Source: Kocuria marina
Lineage (GTDB): Bacteria > Actinomycetota > Actinomycetes > Actinomycetales > Micrococcaceae
NCBI RefSeq assembly: GCF_000786655.1
Contig: NZ_JROM01000016.1
Location: 62,001 to 126,000, forward strand
Direction: 5' to 3'
DNA: 64,000 nucleotides
Below are positions 34,739 through 40,925 of this stretch, one piece after another (position 1 is the stretch's first letter; each line of letters starts with the position of its first letter). The notes beneath the pieces are model-generated. The model made no database searches, had not been told where the DNA came from, and was given only the letters and a program-made list of their open reading frames with translations. A program made the translations under genes and the position numbers.

Positions 34739-34767
34739 GCGGCCCCGCTCACGAGGAGCGGGGCCGC
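34739..34767. terminator. Terminator shared by mptB and (formerly) glnA
   Basis: A perfect 12-bp stem GCGGCCCCGCTC/GAGCGGGGCCGC with loop ACGAG, 8 bases after the mptB stop. The ancestral glnA 3' end (stop TGA at 34788-34790 on the minus strand) lies only 21 bases away, so this was probably a bidirectional terminator for both genes. Confidence 0.85.
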
Positions 34768-34790
34768 GTTGGTGTGGAGCGGGGAATCAG

Positions 34791-34812
34791 ACGCCGAAGT
34801 ACATCTGGAACT
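34791..34812. other. Attachment site, left (attL)
   Basis: A 22-bp sequence beginning ACGCCGAAGTACATCTGG, identical to 43840-43861. On the minus strand it encodes the last residues of glutamine synthetase (QMYFGV). The flank at 34788-34790 provides a TGA stop, so this is the displaced original end of glnA. Confidence 0.9.
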
Positions 34813-35025
34813 TTCATCCGCCTATAGGGCGATGTTGTGACCCGCAAAATCCGCGAGAATACGCGGTTCGACAGGTGGCCCGTGATAGGTGGAAACAGTC
34901 CGCATGTGGCGCTTCTGCGGACTCCATGCGGACCGCCCGCGCACGCGTGGGCCGGGAAGTGTATTCGCCCGTCAGCCTAGGACCAGGGCGAATCAGCAAG
35001 AGGGTCATGCTCCCATCCAGGTGGG
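34813..35025. other. attL-proximal DNA of the element
   Basis: About 210 bases with lower GC. A minus-strand frame at 34814-35029 (71 codons, TTG start or internal ATG) lacks a convincing ribosome site and looks fortuitous. Short inverted repeats such as CCGCG...CGCGG near 34850 could be integrase arm sites. Nothing firm is seen. Confidence 0.35.
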
Positions 35026-35175
35026 TCAATCCCAGCCGTTGCGCTCCCGGATCACCTGCACAGTGGCACGCGCACGTGCCATCAGCTCAATCATGGTGTC
35101 GTAGTCCCGCAGGAACTCAGCCGTGGCCCGCTCCCAATCAGCGCCACGCACACGCGGAGGATTCACAGACACCAC
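35026..35175 (-). pseudogene. Small phage-type protein or 5'-truncated remnant
   Basis: A minus-strand frame ending TGA 35026-35028 reads VNPPRVRGADWERATAEFL, then RDYDTMIELMARARATVQVI and RERNGWD. This is well-formed helical protein with normal codons. The same frame is open back to an in-frame stop near 35200 without an ATG; only GTG codons (35173-35175, 35170-35172, 35164-35166) are available and none has a good ribosome site. It may be a real 47-49-residue protein or the tail of a gene whose 5' part was lost. I do not recognise a family. Confidence 0.4.
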
Positions 35176-35255
35176 AAGCGGCTCATCGCCAAAACCCTCA
35201 GACCACCGTAAAAACCATCACCCCTAGCCAGAGCAACAATAAAGACATAAGACAC

Positions 35256-35500
35256 GGTGACCGCACCCTGGAGGGAGATGGACGGGATGCCGAGAGGGCT
35301 GGTCCGTACCCCGGGTAGGGGGGACAACGTGGTACCCCTGGTTTCGATGATGGCGGGGGGGACCCCATTACCACTCCCCACTGGGGCACGGCACAGCCCT
35401 CTCGGCATCCACTCCGTACACACTCGGTGCCAATACAGCGTTACAGGGAGCGCCCTGCCTTGTTGTGCTGCGGGTTGTCTGGCTTACAGTGCGGTCACCA
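35256..35500. repeat. Nested inverted-repeat region next to HNH gene
   Basis: A perfect 17-bp inverted repeat, GGATGCCGAGAGGGCTG at 35285-35301 with its complement at 35394-35410, is extended inward by CCGT/ACGG and CCCC/GGGG. Inside it are further pairings (GTGGTA 35329-35334 with TACCAC 35369-35374; CCCC with GGGG; GGGG with CCCC). Outside it is an 11-bp perfect pair GGTGACCGCAC (35256-35266) and GTGCGGTCACC (35490-35500). A small CAGGG-AGCG-CCCTG hairpin lies near 35446. The whole could be a structured RNA, a packaging or origin site, or a strong bidirectional barrier. Confidence 0.75.
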
Positions 35501-35797
35501 TACGAGTGTCGGCCGTGCGTCCTGGGGCTGTGTGGCGAGGTAGTCCTCGACGGTCTTCGAGCCCCGGCGACTGTTACACAGTCGATGCGAGATGAGGAGT
35601 CGTCCGAATAGGCCGTTCGGTCCTGATGTGGCCACCGCGTCGGCGTGATCGGCTGATGGTGCGTAGTTGCTGTTCGGGTCAGCGTCCCATGCGATAGGTT
35701 CGCCGCATAGGTGGCATGCGGCGTCGGTTGCGCGTGCTCGTGCGAAGAGTCTGGCTTTGGCTTCGCGGTATCTGCGGTGTGTGCGTTCTGTGGTCAT
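35495..35797 (-). CDS. HNH endonuclease
   Basis: A 100-residue small HNH nuclease. A Cys pair (CHLCGEPI) at about 28-31 and a later LISHRLCNSRRG segment form the zinc-stabilised beta-beta-alpha-metal fold, with the catalytic His in SADHADAV. In tailed phages such proteins often sit beside terminase and the cos site and support cleavage during packaging. Here no terminase is present and the gene instead abuts the inverted-repeat region. AGGAG precedes the ATG. Confidence 0.85.
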   Translation of the reverse strand: MTTERTHRRYREAKARLFARARATDAACHLCGEPIAWDADPNSNYAPSADHADAVATSGPNGLFGRLLISHRLCNSRRGSKTVEDYLATQPQDARPTLVW

Positions 35798-35818
35798 GGG
35801 TGCTCCTAAATTGCGAGA

Positions 35819-35855
35819 TGGCCCCGCACCTGCTGTGTGGGCAGATGCGGGGCCA
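35819..35855 (-). terminator. Terminator after capsid gene
   Basis: TGGCCCCGCA and CTGC pair with GCAG and TGCGGGGCCA; the hairpin lies 14 bases beyond the capsid stop on the minus strand and separates it from the HNH gene. Confidence 0.8.
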
Positions 35856-35868
35856 CTTCGTTGGTTGG

Positions 35869-36714
35869 TTACGCGGGGGTCATGCGGACAACGCGGGCTT
35901 CGTCGGCGAAGCCCCAGCTGGCGCGCATGGTCGTCTTGACGGAAAGGCGATCACTCGACCAGTAAGGCGCGTCGGAGGTTTCGACCGTGGCGTCCTTGCG
36001 CACAACGCTGATGATCGACGCGGCGTCCACTGCGTAGGCGGTGCCTGCGGTCAGGTCCGGGACCACGATCAGCGGGAGTCCGTTGATGGTGGTCGCGCCG
36101 GGCTGGGACCGCTCCAGAAGGTTCTGATTCGATCCGGTGCCGGTCTTGAGCGTGGCGATGGCCAGTGCGTCGGCCTCGGAGACCAGGTAGGCGGTTGCGT
36201 TGCCGCCGAGTCCCGCGATTGCGTACGCGGCTTCGACGAAGCTATCGAGGTCCGCGAGGTCCAGCTCGGCTTCCGTGGCTCCGGTCAGCCCTGCGAGCCC
36301 GGTTGGTTCCGGGTTGGCGAGGGTGGGGACGTTCGTGCTCGTGATAAACGACTTGTCGAGCTGCGCACGGATGCCCCGAATCATGGACTGGCCGAGCAGT
36401 TCCTGGGCGGCGGGGTCGGAATCTTCGGCCGCCTCTTTCGTCACGTTGGACAACGCGGCGATCTTGCCGGGGGTGATTACCACGTCACCGACGGCGATGC
36501 CGGTTTCGGGGATCTCGGCACCCTCGGCCACCCACGCGGCGGATGCTTCTTGCGTGAGTCGCGGGAATCGGATCGAATGGTTGCCCGTCACGACGGTTTT
36601 GCTAACCGCGGGATTCAGAAGAATTGACGTGTCAATCAGCGGTTGGATCAGCAGGTCTTGTGCGACCTGCTCGGGGATGATTGCTGATGCGTCTTTGCTG
36701 AAAAGTGTTGCCAT
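35869..36714 (-). CDS. HK97-fold phage major capsid protein
   Basis: A 281-residue protein. It lacks the long N-terminal delta domain of HK97 gp5 and starts directly with the N-arm MATLFSKDASAIIPEQVAQDLL. The motifs TGNHSIRFPRLTQEASAAWVAEGAEIPETG (E-loop) and VTKEAAEDSDPAAQELLGQSMIRGIRAQLDKSFI (spine helix) are typical of the Phage_capsid family. The C-terminal A-domain strands with WSSDRLSVKTTMRASWGFADEARVVRMTPA are complete. GGAGG lies 10 bases before ATG 36714. Loss of the delta domain fits use of the separate scaffold-like protein encoded upstream. It has its own promoter and leader. Confidence 0.9.
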   Translation of the reverse strand: MATLFSKDASAIIPEQVAQDLLIQPLIDTSILLNPAVSKTVVTGNHSIRFPRLTQEASAAWVAEGAEIPETGIAVGDVVITPGKIAALSNVTKEAAEDSDPAAQELLGQSMIRGIRAQLDKSFITSTNVPTLANPEPTGLAGLTGATEAELDLADLDSFVEAAYAIAGLGGNATAYLVSEADALAIATLKTGTGSNQNLLERSQPGATTINGLPLIVVPDLTAGTAYAVDAASIISVVRKDATVETSDAPYWSSDRLSVKTTMRASWGFADEARVVRMTPA

Positions 36715-36893
36715 GATAAATGCGCCTCCTTGGCGATATGAACGGTTGAGCGTTGTGCTCTGGTGTTCTTCTGCCAGCTGTCGGTCCTGCCGGTAATGCT
36801 GGTGCGTTTCGCCTGGAGACGCTTGAAGTATTCTGTTGGGTTCCGGCACCCGGTGCCGGTATCGTGAACGGGAATCTCCGGGATTCCTGCTCA
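36715..36893 (-). promoter_or_regulatory. Folded 5' leader of the capsid mRNA
   Basis: From the predicted start near 36893 the minus-strand RNA folds at once: GTGAA/TTCAC enclosing GGAATC/GATTCC, then CCGGCAC-CGG-GTGCCGG, then a weaker GCGT...ACGC hairpin. About 100 unpaired-looking bases lead to the GGAGG site. No ORF with a ribosome site lies in it. Confidence 0.5.
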
Positions 36894-36899
36894 TTCACT

Positions 36900-36905
36900 A
36901 TTATA
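36900..36905 (-). promoter_or_regulatory. -10 box for the capsid gene
   Basis: A perfect TATAAT on the minus strand (ATTATA on the plus strand) sits just past the scaffold terminator, with the hairpin occupying the -35 zone. It gives the capsid gene its own transcript. Confidence 0.55.
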
Positions 36906-36910
36906 TGCGA

Positions 36911-36946
36911 AGAATCCCCGCACCTGGTAATAGGTGCGGGGATTCT
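36911..36946 (-). terminator. Terminator after the scaffold-like gene
   Basis: A perfect 15-bp stem AGAATCCCCGCACCT/AGGTGCGGGGATTCT around a 6-base loop, 11 bases past the scaffold stop. It ends the long early operon before the capsid promoter. Confidence 0.85.
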
Positions 36947-36957
36947 CGCGGGTGTGT

Positions 36958-37554
36958 TTACTGCTTTTTCAGAACGTCACCCCACGTGTTACCACCACGA
37001 CCGTTGAGCATCTCTCTCCGGCCCCGTTCGGCGCGCAGTGCTTCGAGGGCGTGGGCCATGCCTCGGCGCGCGACGACGTCCGGGGATGACAGGTCCTCCC
37101 CGTAGCGTGCGGCGGTGTCATCCACGGCTTCGCGGAGTTTTTTGGTATCGACCTGCCCGTTCTCGTCGAGGATCCCGGGGAGGTCGTAACCGGCGGCGGT
37201 AAACGCGTCGTAGGTCACGCGCTGCTGGGCGAGGACGTCGCGCAACCGCCCGGTGCGTAGGTGGTCGAGTTCAGCGCGGGTCTCGTCGAGCTCGGTGGTC
37301 AACGCGCGTACGTGCTCGGTGGCTTCTCGTAGTTCCACGCGGCGCTCTGCGGCTTCCTTGCGTGCCTTGGCGAGTTGTTTCTCCAGGGGCGTGGCCTTGT
37401 TGTCCTGCTCGTCGCCGTGGGGCTCGTCCTGCTGGGCGTCGTGCTCCGGTTGCCCGGGCGCGGTGTCCTGCGGGGTGTCGGGGCGTTCCACGGGGGTGTC
37501 CTCGTCGTGCTGCTCGTCCTGCACGGCAGTGTTCTCGTCCTGGTTGGTGCTCAT
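36958..37554 (-). CDS. Scaffold-like protein (capsid assembly)
   Basis: A 198-residue acidic protein. Residues 1-55 are disordered and rich in Asp/Glu/Gln; residues about 55-110 form a coiled coil (EKQLAKARKEAAERRVELREATEHVRALTTELDETRAELDHL). The C-terminus ends NGRGGNTWGDVLKKQ, a short basic end like the capsid-binding helix of phage scaffolds. Position immediately before the capsid gene supports a scaffold role; there is no sequence proof. A terminator separates the two, so the ratio of scaffold to capsid would be set at transcription. Ribosome site GGAGGA precedes the ATG. Confidence 0.75.
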   Translation of the reverse strand: MSTNQDENTAVQDEQHDEDTPVERPDTPQDTAPGQPEHDAQQDEPHGDEQDNKATPLEKQLAKARKEAAERRVELREATEHVRALTTELDETRAELDHLRTGRLRDVLAQQRVTYDAFTAAGYDLPGILDENGQVDTKKLREAVDDTAARYGEDLSSPDVVARRGMAHALEALRAERGRREMLNGRGGNTWGDVLKKQ

Positions 37555-37565
37555 GGTTTCTCCTC

Positions 37566-37847
37566 CTACTTACTGGTGATCTTGGTTTGTGCGGCGCGCA
37601 CGATCGCGGTCGCGAGTTTCTGCGGGTCGAGGTTGCCCTCTCCGTCGAGTAGATGCCGGGGTGTGGTCGCGGTCCACAGGTCGGCCGGCCCCAGCCCGCA
37701 CCGCCACGCGAGGTCACCCACGAACCGGGCTTGTTCCCGGGTCAGGGTGGGTTCGGTGGTACGGGGCTCAGCGGGGCCGGGGAGCTCGTTGGCCGCGATT
37801 GCTTCCGCGAGGGCGTTGCGCATGCTCTGCGCGTTCGGCGTGGTCAT
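37566..37847 (-). CDS. Element protein of unknown function (93 aa)
   Basis: Starts in an ATGA overlap with the upstream 81-residue gene, and ends 11 bp before the scaffold start. The sequence EPTLTREQARFVGDLAWRCGLGPADLWTATTPRHLLDGEGNLDPQKLATAIV looks like a compact helical fold with a DGEGNLD loop. The local pattern (helix, DGxGxLD) resembles small phage head-associated proteins, but I do not recognise a family. Confidence 0.7.
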   Translation of the reverse strand: MTTPNAQSMRNALAEAIAANELPGPAEPRTTEPTLTREQARFVGDLAWRCGLGPADLWTATTPRHLLDGEGNLDPQKLATAIVRAAQTKITSK

Positions 37848-38089
37848 TGCAGTCCCGCCCGTCGTCCGAGTTCCCCGGCCAGGGCGTCCCGAGCGCGTTC
37901 CTCGTGCACGGTCAGCGTGGCGAGCTTGTCGTCCAGTCGCCACTGAGTAAATCTCGGTTCGTGGAGTCCCCGGACGCCGAGGATCAGCGGGACGCCGTGG
38001 TCGGTCCACGCGACCACACGGTGAAAGCGGGGCTCTAATCCGGGTCGGATTTCTTTGACCCTGATCCAATCGTTCGTGTTGATAATCAT
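37844..38089 (-). CDS. Element protein of unknown function (81 aa)
   Basis: MIINTNDWIRVKEIRPGLEPRFHRVVAWTDHGVPLILGVRGLHEPRF followed by a Leu/Glu-rich helix ending ELGRRAGLQ. It appears to be an alpha/beta protein. The ATG lies in a TCATGA overlap with the stop of the 56-residue gene, and its own stop overlaps the next start as ATGA. I do not recognise it. Confidence 0.65.
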   Translation of the reverse strand: MIINTNDWIRVKEIRPGLEPRFHRVVAWTDHGVPLILGVRGLHEPRFTQWRLDDKLATLTVHEERARDALAGELGRRAGLQ

Positions 38090-38256
38090 GATTGTTCCAA
38101 TCTGTTCTGTATTTGTGTGAGTTGTCGCCGGATATCCGGTAACGCCCATTGCGGGATAAACACGGTGGCGTTTTTGGTGGTGATATAAACCCCGGGTTTC
38201 TTGTTCTGTGATCCGGGTGTTAGGCGGAGAGTTCTTGGTTCTTGCGGGAGGCCCAT
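38086..38256 (-). CDS. Nested 56-aa element protein
   Basis: A small frame starting at ATG 38254-38256 inside the end of the 72-residue gene, with a strong GGAGGGGGTGA site just upstream. It reads MGLPQEPRTLRLTPG, then KKPGVYITTKNATVFIPQWA and a C-terminal helix LPDIRRQLTQIQNRLEQS. The start is out of frame with its host gene and the stop overlaps the next start as ATGA, so it completes a chain of coupled genes. It fills what otherwise looks like a 130-bp gap. Function unknown. Confidence 0.6.
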   Translation of the reverse strand: MGLPQEPRTLRLTPGSQNKKPGVYITTKNATVFIPQWALPDIRRQLTQIQNRLEQS

Positions 38257-38438
38257 TCCGTCACCCCCTCCCGGTCCTGTTCTTCGTAGATATCGATCAG
38301 CGCGTCCGCGACTCGGACTAGTTCTTCGTGCGGTATGAACACTTTGATGTATTGGCCGCGGACGAGGATCGCGCCGGGGTGCGGGTCGGTTGCCGGGTCC
38401 CAGAGGTAGGCCCGGGGTTCCAGTGGTAGGCGTTTCAT
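38220..38438 (-). CDS. Element protein of unknown function (72 aa)
   Basis: MKRLPLEPRAYLWDPATDPHPGAILVRGQYIKVFIPHEELVRVADALIDIYEEQDREG: a basic start, beta strands and a C-terminal helix. It follows the ATPase gene by 15 bp. The last 12 codons overlap the nested 56-residue gene in another frame. I do not recognise a family; a small DNA- or protein-binding role is possible. Confidence 0.65.
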   Translation of the reverse strand: MKRLPLEPRAYLWDPATDPHPGAILVRGQYIKVFIPHEELVRVADALIDIYEEQDREGVTEWASRKNQELSA

Positions 38439-38453
38439 AGTGGTGTCCTTGTC

Positions 38454-39761
38454 TTAGGCCGCAGGCTTGTCAGCGAGAGCGGTGTGGTGGTCACAGAACG
38501 GGGAGTTTTCGAGCGCGGTGTCTTGGCATGCGAAGCGCTGGCAGTTGCCGCCGTCGGTTGTCTGCAAGGAAGTAGCCCGTTCCAGCCGCGAATCCTCATA
38601 GGTCCCGGCTTCCTCCCCATAGATCCCATAGGTCCCGGGGTCGGGATGTATGGGATCTATGGGGGTTCGCCCGGGATCTATGGAGCCTTCTTCGATCTGC
38701 CAGAACGGAACCGAGCCTTTACCGAAGCCGTTCCGCCCAGATACAACCTTGGGGTTGCTGATCCGGGGACGACGGTTCTGTAGCGTCTTGAACTCGTACC
38801 CCGCATCGCGAGCAGCGGTCTTCAGGTCTTTGACGGCCATGCTGCCCCCGGCCTCGGTGAGCACCTCAATCAGCCAACTGTCCAGCTCGTTGCGGTCCTC
38901 GGCATCCGCCCCCGCCTCACCCGGTTCTCGGTTGATAAGGTCTCCCACGGTCACTTCGGAGGCCCCCAGGAAGCGCACCGCCCCCACGTTCGTGGGGCCG
39001 TCCTCGGTGTCCACGTCCACGGATTCCAAGGCGAATTTCCACGAACCCCGCCCGGTGCCGTAATTGTTTTTGTCCTGCGTGAGAATCCGCTCATTAGTAT
39101 CAGGGTCCGTGGCGAACGCGAGATATGACCGGGTAAGGTCACGCCACGCATGTGATCCCGACAATTTCGCGCCCACATTTCCCGCGCCTTTACCGAAATG
39201 GTTAATCAGCACGATAGCGAGGTCTTTATCCTGTGCTAATGCCATAAGCGGTTCATAGGACCTCCGCACGTCCTGCACTTTGTTCATGTCGCCGTCCATG
39301 AGCGAGGGGGCGGGGTCCACGATCACCATCCGCGCTCCGGTCTGGTCCACGGCCTCCCGCAGTAACGCAAGATCCAGGGGGAACCGCAGTTCACGTTCAG
39401 CGGTGGCGAACTCGGTGACCGTGGCCGCTTGCACCTGGGCAACCCGTTCCAGATCCGCCCCCGCGGCGAGCAACCGGGGCACCATCACCGTGGGCCAGTC
39501 ATCCTCGGGGCCGAACACGATCACCGGGTGTTTCTGCCCGTGGAGGTCTCCGGGCAGGGTGCCCCGGGTGAGCTGGGCGGCAACGTGGAGCATGAACGTG
39601 GACTTACCTTCCCCGCCCGCCCCGGCTGCGATAGTGCCGGTGCCCAGGGGGATCACTCCCTGCCCTTCGGGTGCCCACAGCCACCGTTGCCGGTGAGGTT
39701 TGATCTGGTGAGCGAACGTCACCCGCAACTCGGTGCGGGTCTCATCGTCGATATAACCCAT
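38454..39761 (-). CDS. RepA-like AAA/RecA-type ATPase
   Basis: A 435-residue protein with a RecA-like core. Walker A is AGAGGEGKSTF at about residues 46-56. VIVFGPEDDWPTVMVPRLLAAG follows, and the Walker B-like ARMVIVDPAPSLMDGDMNKVQDVRRSYEPLM lies near 142-172, with the AIVLINHFGKG sensor segment. This order matches the hexameric replicative RepA/AAA_25 helicases of plasmids and phages. A winged-helix-like region (about 290-345) is followed by a Pro/Gly/Tyr-rich tract and a C-terminal Cys/His cluster (CQRFAC...FCDHH). The Tyr/Gly tract is encoded by inverted DNA repeats. It is probably the element's replication ATPase. Confidence 0.82.
   Translation of the reverse strand: MGYIDDETRTELRVTFAHQIKPHRQRWLWAPEGQGVIPLGTGTIAAGAGGEGKSTFMLHVAAQLTRGTLPGDLHGQKHPVIVFGPEDDWPTVMVPRLLAAGADLERVAQVQAATVTEFATAERELRFPLDLALLREAVDQTGARMVIVDPAPSLMDGDMNKVQDVRRSYEPLMALAQDKDLAIVLINHFGKGAGNVGAKLSGSHAWRDLTRSYLAFATDPDTNERILTQDKNNYGTGRGSWKFALESVDVDTEDGPTNVGAVRFLGASEVTVGDLINREPGEAGADAEDRNELDSWLIEVLTEAGGSMAVKDLKTAARDAGYEFKTLQNRRPRISNPKVVSGRNGFGKGSVPFWQIEEGSIDPGRTPIDPIHPDPGTYGIYGEEAGTYEDSRLERATSLQTTDGGNCQRFACQDTALENSPFCDHHTALADKPAA
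38597..38683. repeat. Iteron-like inverted repeats inside the RepA-like gene
   Basis: CATAGGTCCCGG at 38597-38608, CCATAGATCCCATA at 38617-38630 followed by GGTCCCGGGG, its exact inverse TATGGGATCTATGG at 38649-38662, and GGGATCTATGG again at 38673-38683. The 14-bp inverted pair is perfect. Such repeats in a replication gene can be an origin or helicase-loading site. Confidence 0.7.
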
Positions 39762-39780
39762 CTTTTACTCCATCTACGAT

Positions 39781-40065
39781 TTATGCGGCTTCCCGTAACG
39801 GGGGAAACATTTCCCGGCGTTCCATTTCCGTAAGCGGGCGGTCATACCCCGGGATCGGATTGTTCTCCCACGGTGGTGCGCCCAATTGCTCGGACAGCGA
39901 TTTCCTTACAGCGTTTCGGATGAGCGGGTCCAGGGATTCTTCTGCGTGGTGGCGTCCCATTTCCGTCCCCAACAAGTACGCCGCCCTGACTTTCGGGTCT
40001 GGATCATCCAGGAAAGCCAGGGCGGCGCGAAGGGTCTCGGTAGGGACACCTTCGAGGTGCCCCAT
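39781..40065 (-). CDS. Element protein of unknown function (94 aa)
   Basis: MGHLEGVPTETLRAALAFLDDPDPKVRAAYLLGTEMGRHHAEESLDPLIRNAVRKSLSEQL: mostly helical, with a HEAT-like pair in the first half and PWENNPIPGYDRPLTEMERREMFPPL at the end. It follows the 49-residue membrane gene by a few bases and precedes the ATPase by 19 bp. A partner role with the ATPase is inferred from position only. Confidence 0.65.
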   Translation of the reverse strand: MGHLEGVPTETLRAALAFLDDPDPKVRAAYLLGTEMGRHHAEESLDPLIRNAVRKSLSEQLGAPPWENNPIPGYDRPLTEMERREMFPPLREAA

Positions 40066-40070
40066 CACGG

Positions 40071-40220
40071 TCAGATCCCCGGGCCGATCTCAGGGCCGGT
40101 CACGGCGGTCACGAGCAGCGGCGCCCCGTACAGCAGCGCCGCCACCACGAGGGCCGCCGCGAGAACGGCGGCCGCGTCGAGGACACGCCGCCCGCGGGTG
40201 GTTAGGCGCAGCCCCTTCAC
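40071..40220 (-). CDS. Small single-span membrane protein (49 aa)
   Basis: Begins at GTG 40218-40220 in a GTGA overlap with the previous gene. A basic start (KGLRLTTRGRRVLD) precedes one hydrophobic segment AAAVLAAALVVAALLYGAPLLVTAV, then a short polar tail. The topology (Arg-rich side in, one span) resembles small phage membrane proteins, but the length is short for a holin. Confidence 0.6.
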   Translation of the reverse strand: MKGLRLTTRGRRVLDAAAVLAAALVVAALLYGAPLLVTAVTGPEIGPGI

Positions 40221-40534
40221 CGCGACCACCGCCCAAAGAGGTCGCGGTGCACGAGCACCCAGCAGCGCGGACAGAACTCGTCCGACGGCGACAAGGAGTT
40301 CCGCAGCTCGGTCACCTCCGGGGCCTGCTTCCACTGGAACCCGCACACGGCGCGAAAGTCCTCCCGGTCCTCCAGTACAGCGTTATCGAACCGGTGAATG
40401 TTGATGTAGTGAATGTATGCGGACGGGTGCCTCAGATCATTCAGGTCACCGACCGCCGTAGCGTTGAAGCGTTCCAGCTCTTCGGCTACCAGCGCCCGGT
40501 ACTTGGTTCGTGGAGTAATGGCGGGGGCGCTCAT
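40217..40534 (-). CDS. Element protein with a Cys-rich C-terminus (105 aa)
   Basis: MSAPAITPRTKYRALVAEELERFNATAVGDLNDLRHPSAYIHYINIHRFDNAVLEDREDFRAVCGFQW. A Cys at about 67 and CPRCWVLVHRD near 91 could form a zinc site. The start overlaps the preceding stop as ATGA, and its stop overlaps the next GTG start. I do not recognise a family; it may bind nucleic acid. Confidence 0.65.
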   Translation of the reverse strand: MSAPAITPRTKYRALVAEELERFNATAVGDLNDLRHPSAYIHYINIHRFDNAVLEDREDFRAVCGFQWKQAPEVTELRNSLSPSDEFCPRCWVLVHRDLFGRWSR

Positions 40535-40821
40535 CGGGCCACATCCGTGCCGTCGAGGTGCGATTCCTGCGCGGCCCACCATGCACACACGCGGTCCAGG
40601 ACGGCGCGGATGTCTTCGGCCGTGACCTCTTCGACTTCCAATCGGAGGTTGTAGAAAGTGTGCTCGGGTCCCGCGGGGTACTTCACGGCCTCCGCCTCCA
40701 GCTCGTCACTGACAACGAGATCCGCACCCCAAAAAAGGAGCGTGCCGTCCGTGTCGTGCTGTGGCTGGAACCTGGGCGGGACGCTCGCGGGGCGGGCGGT
40801 GGCCTGGGTAGAATGGTTCAT
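40531..40821 (-). CDS. Element protein of unknown function (96 aa)
   Basis: The preferred ATG 40821 has a strong AGGAGGT site seven bases upstream. A longer form from ATG 40929, coupled by ATGA to the 55-residue gene, is also open. The protein reads PPRFQPQHDTDGTLLFWGADLVVSDELEAEAVKYPAGPEHTFYNLRLEVEEVTAEDIRAVLDRVCAWW, a beta-rich core with a C-terminal helix. Its opening layout (xxGTLLFWG) resembles the 113-residue protein in the same operon (GHVHHWDGPMVLLS), so the two may be paralogues. Confidence 0.65.
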   Translation of the reverse strand: MNHSTQATARPASVPPRFQPQHDTDGTLLFWGADLVVSDELEAEAVKYPAGPEHTFYNLRLEVEEVTAEDIRAVLDRVCAWWAAQESHLDGTDVAR

Positions 40822-40925
40822 TGCAGGTACCTCCTGATGGGTGGTGTCTGTGAAAAGGAGAGAATTGGATTTCTCGGGAACCCCGGAGGCGTGGCAGCTG
40901 GCCGGGGTTTCTCCCTGTGGGGGGC

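Noticed and set aside
34814-35029. A 71-codon minus-strand gene near attL
   Set aside because: No ribosome site, TTG or internal start, and it overlaps the end of the better-supported remnant.
40071-40220. Holin of the satellite
   Set aside because: One hydrophobic segment in 49 residues is shorter than typical holins and there is no endolysin gene to pair with it.
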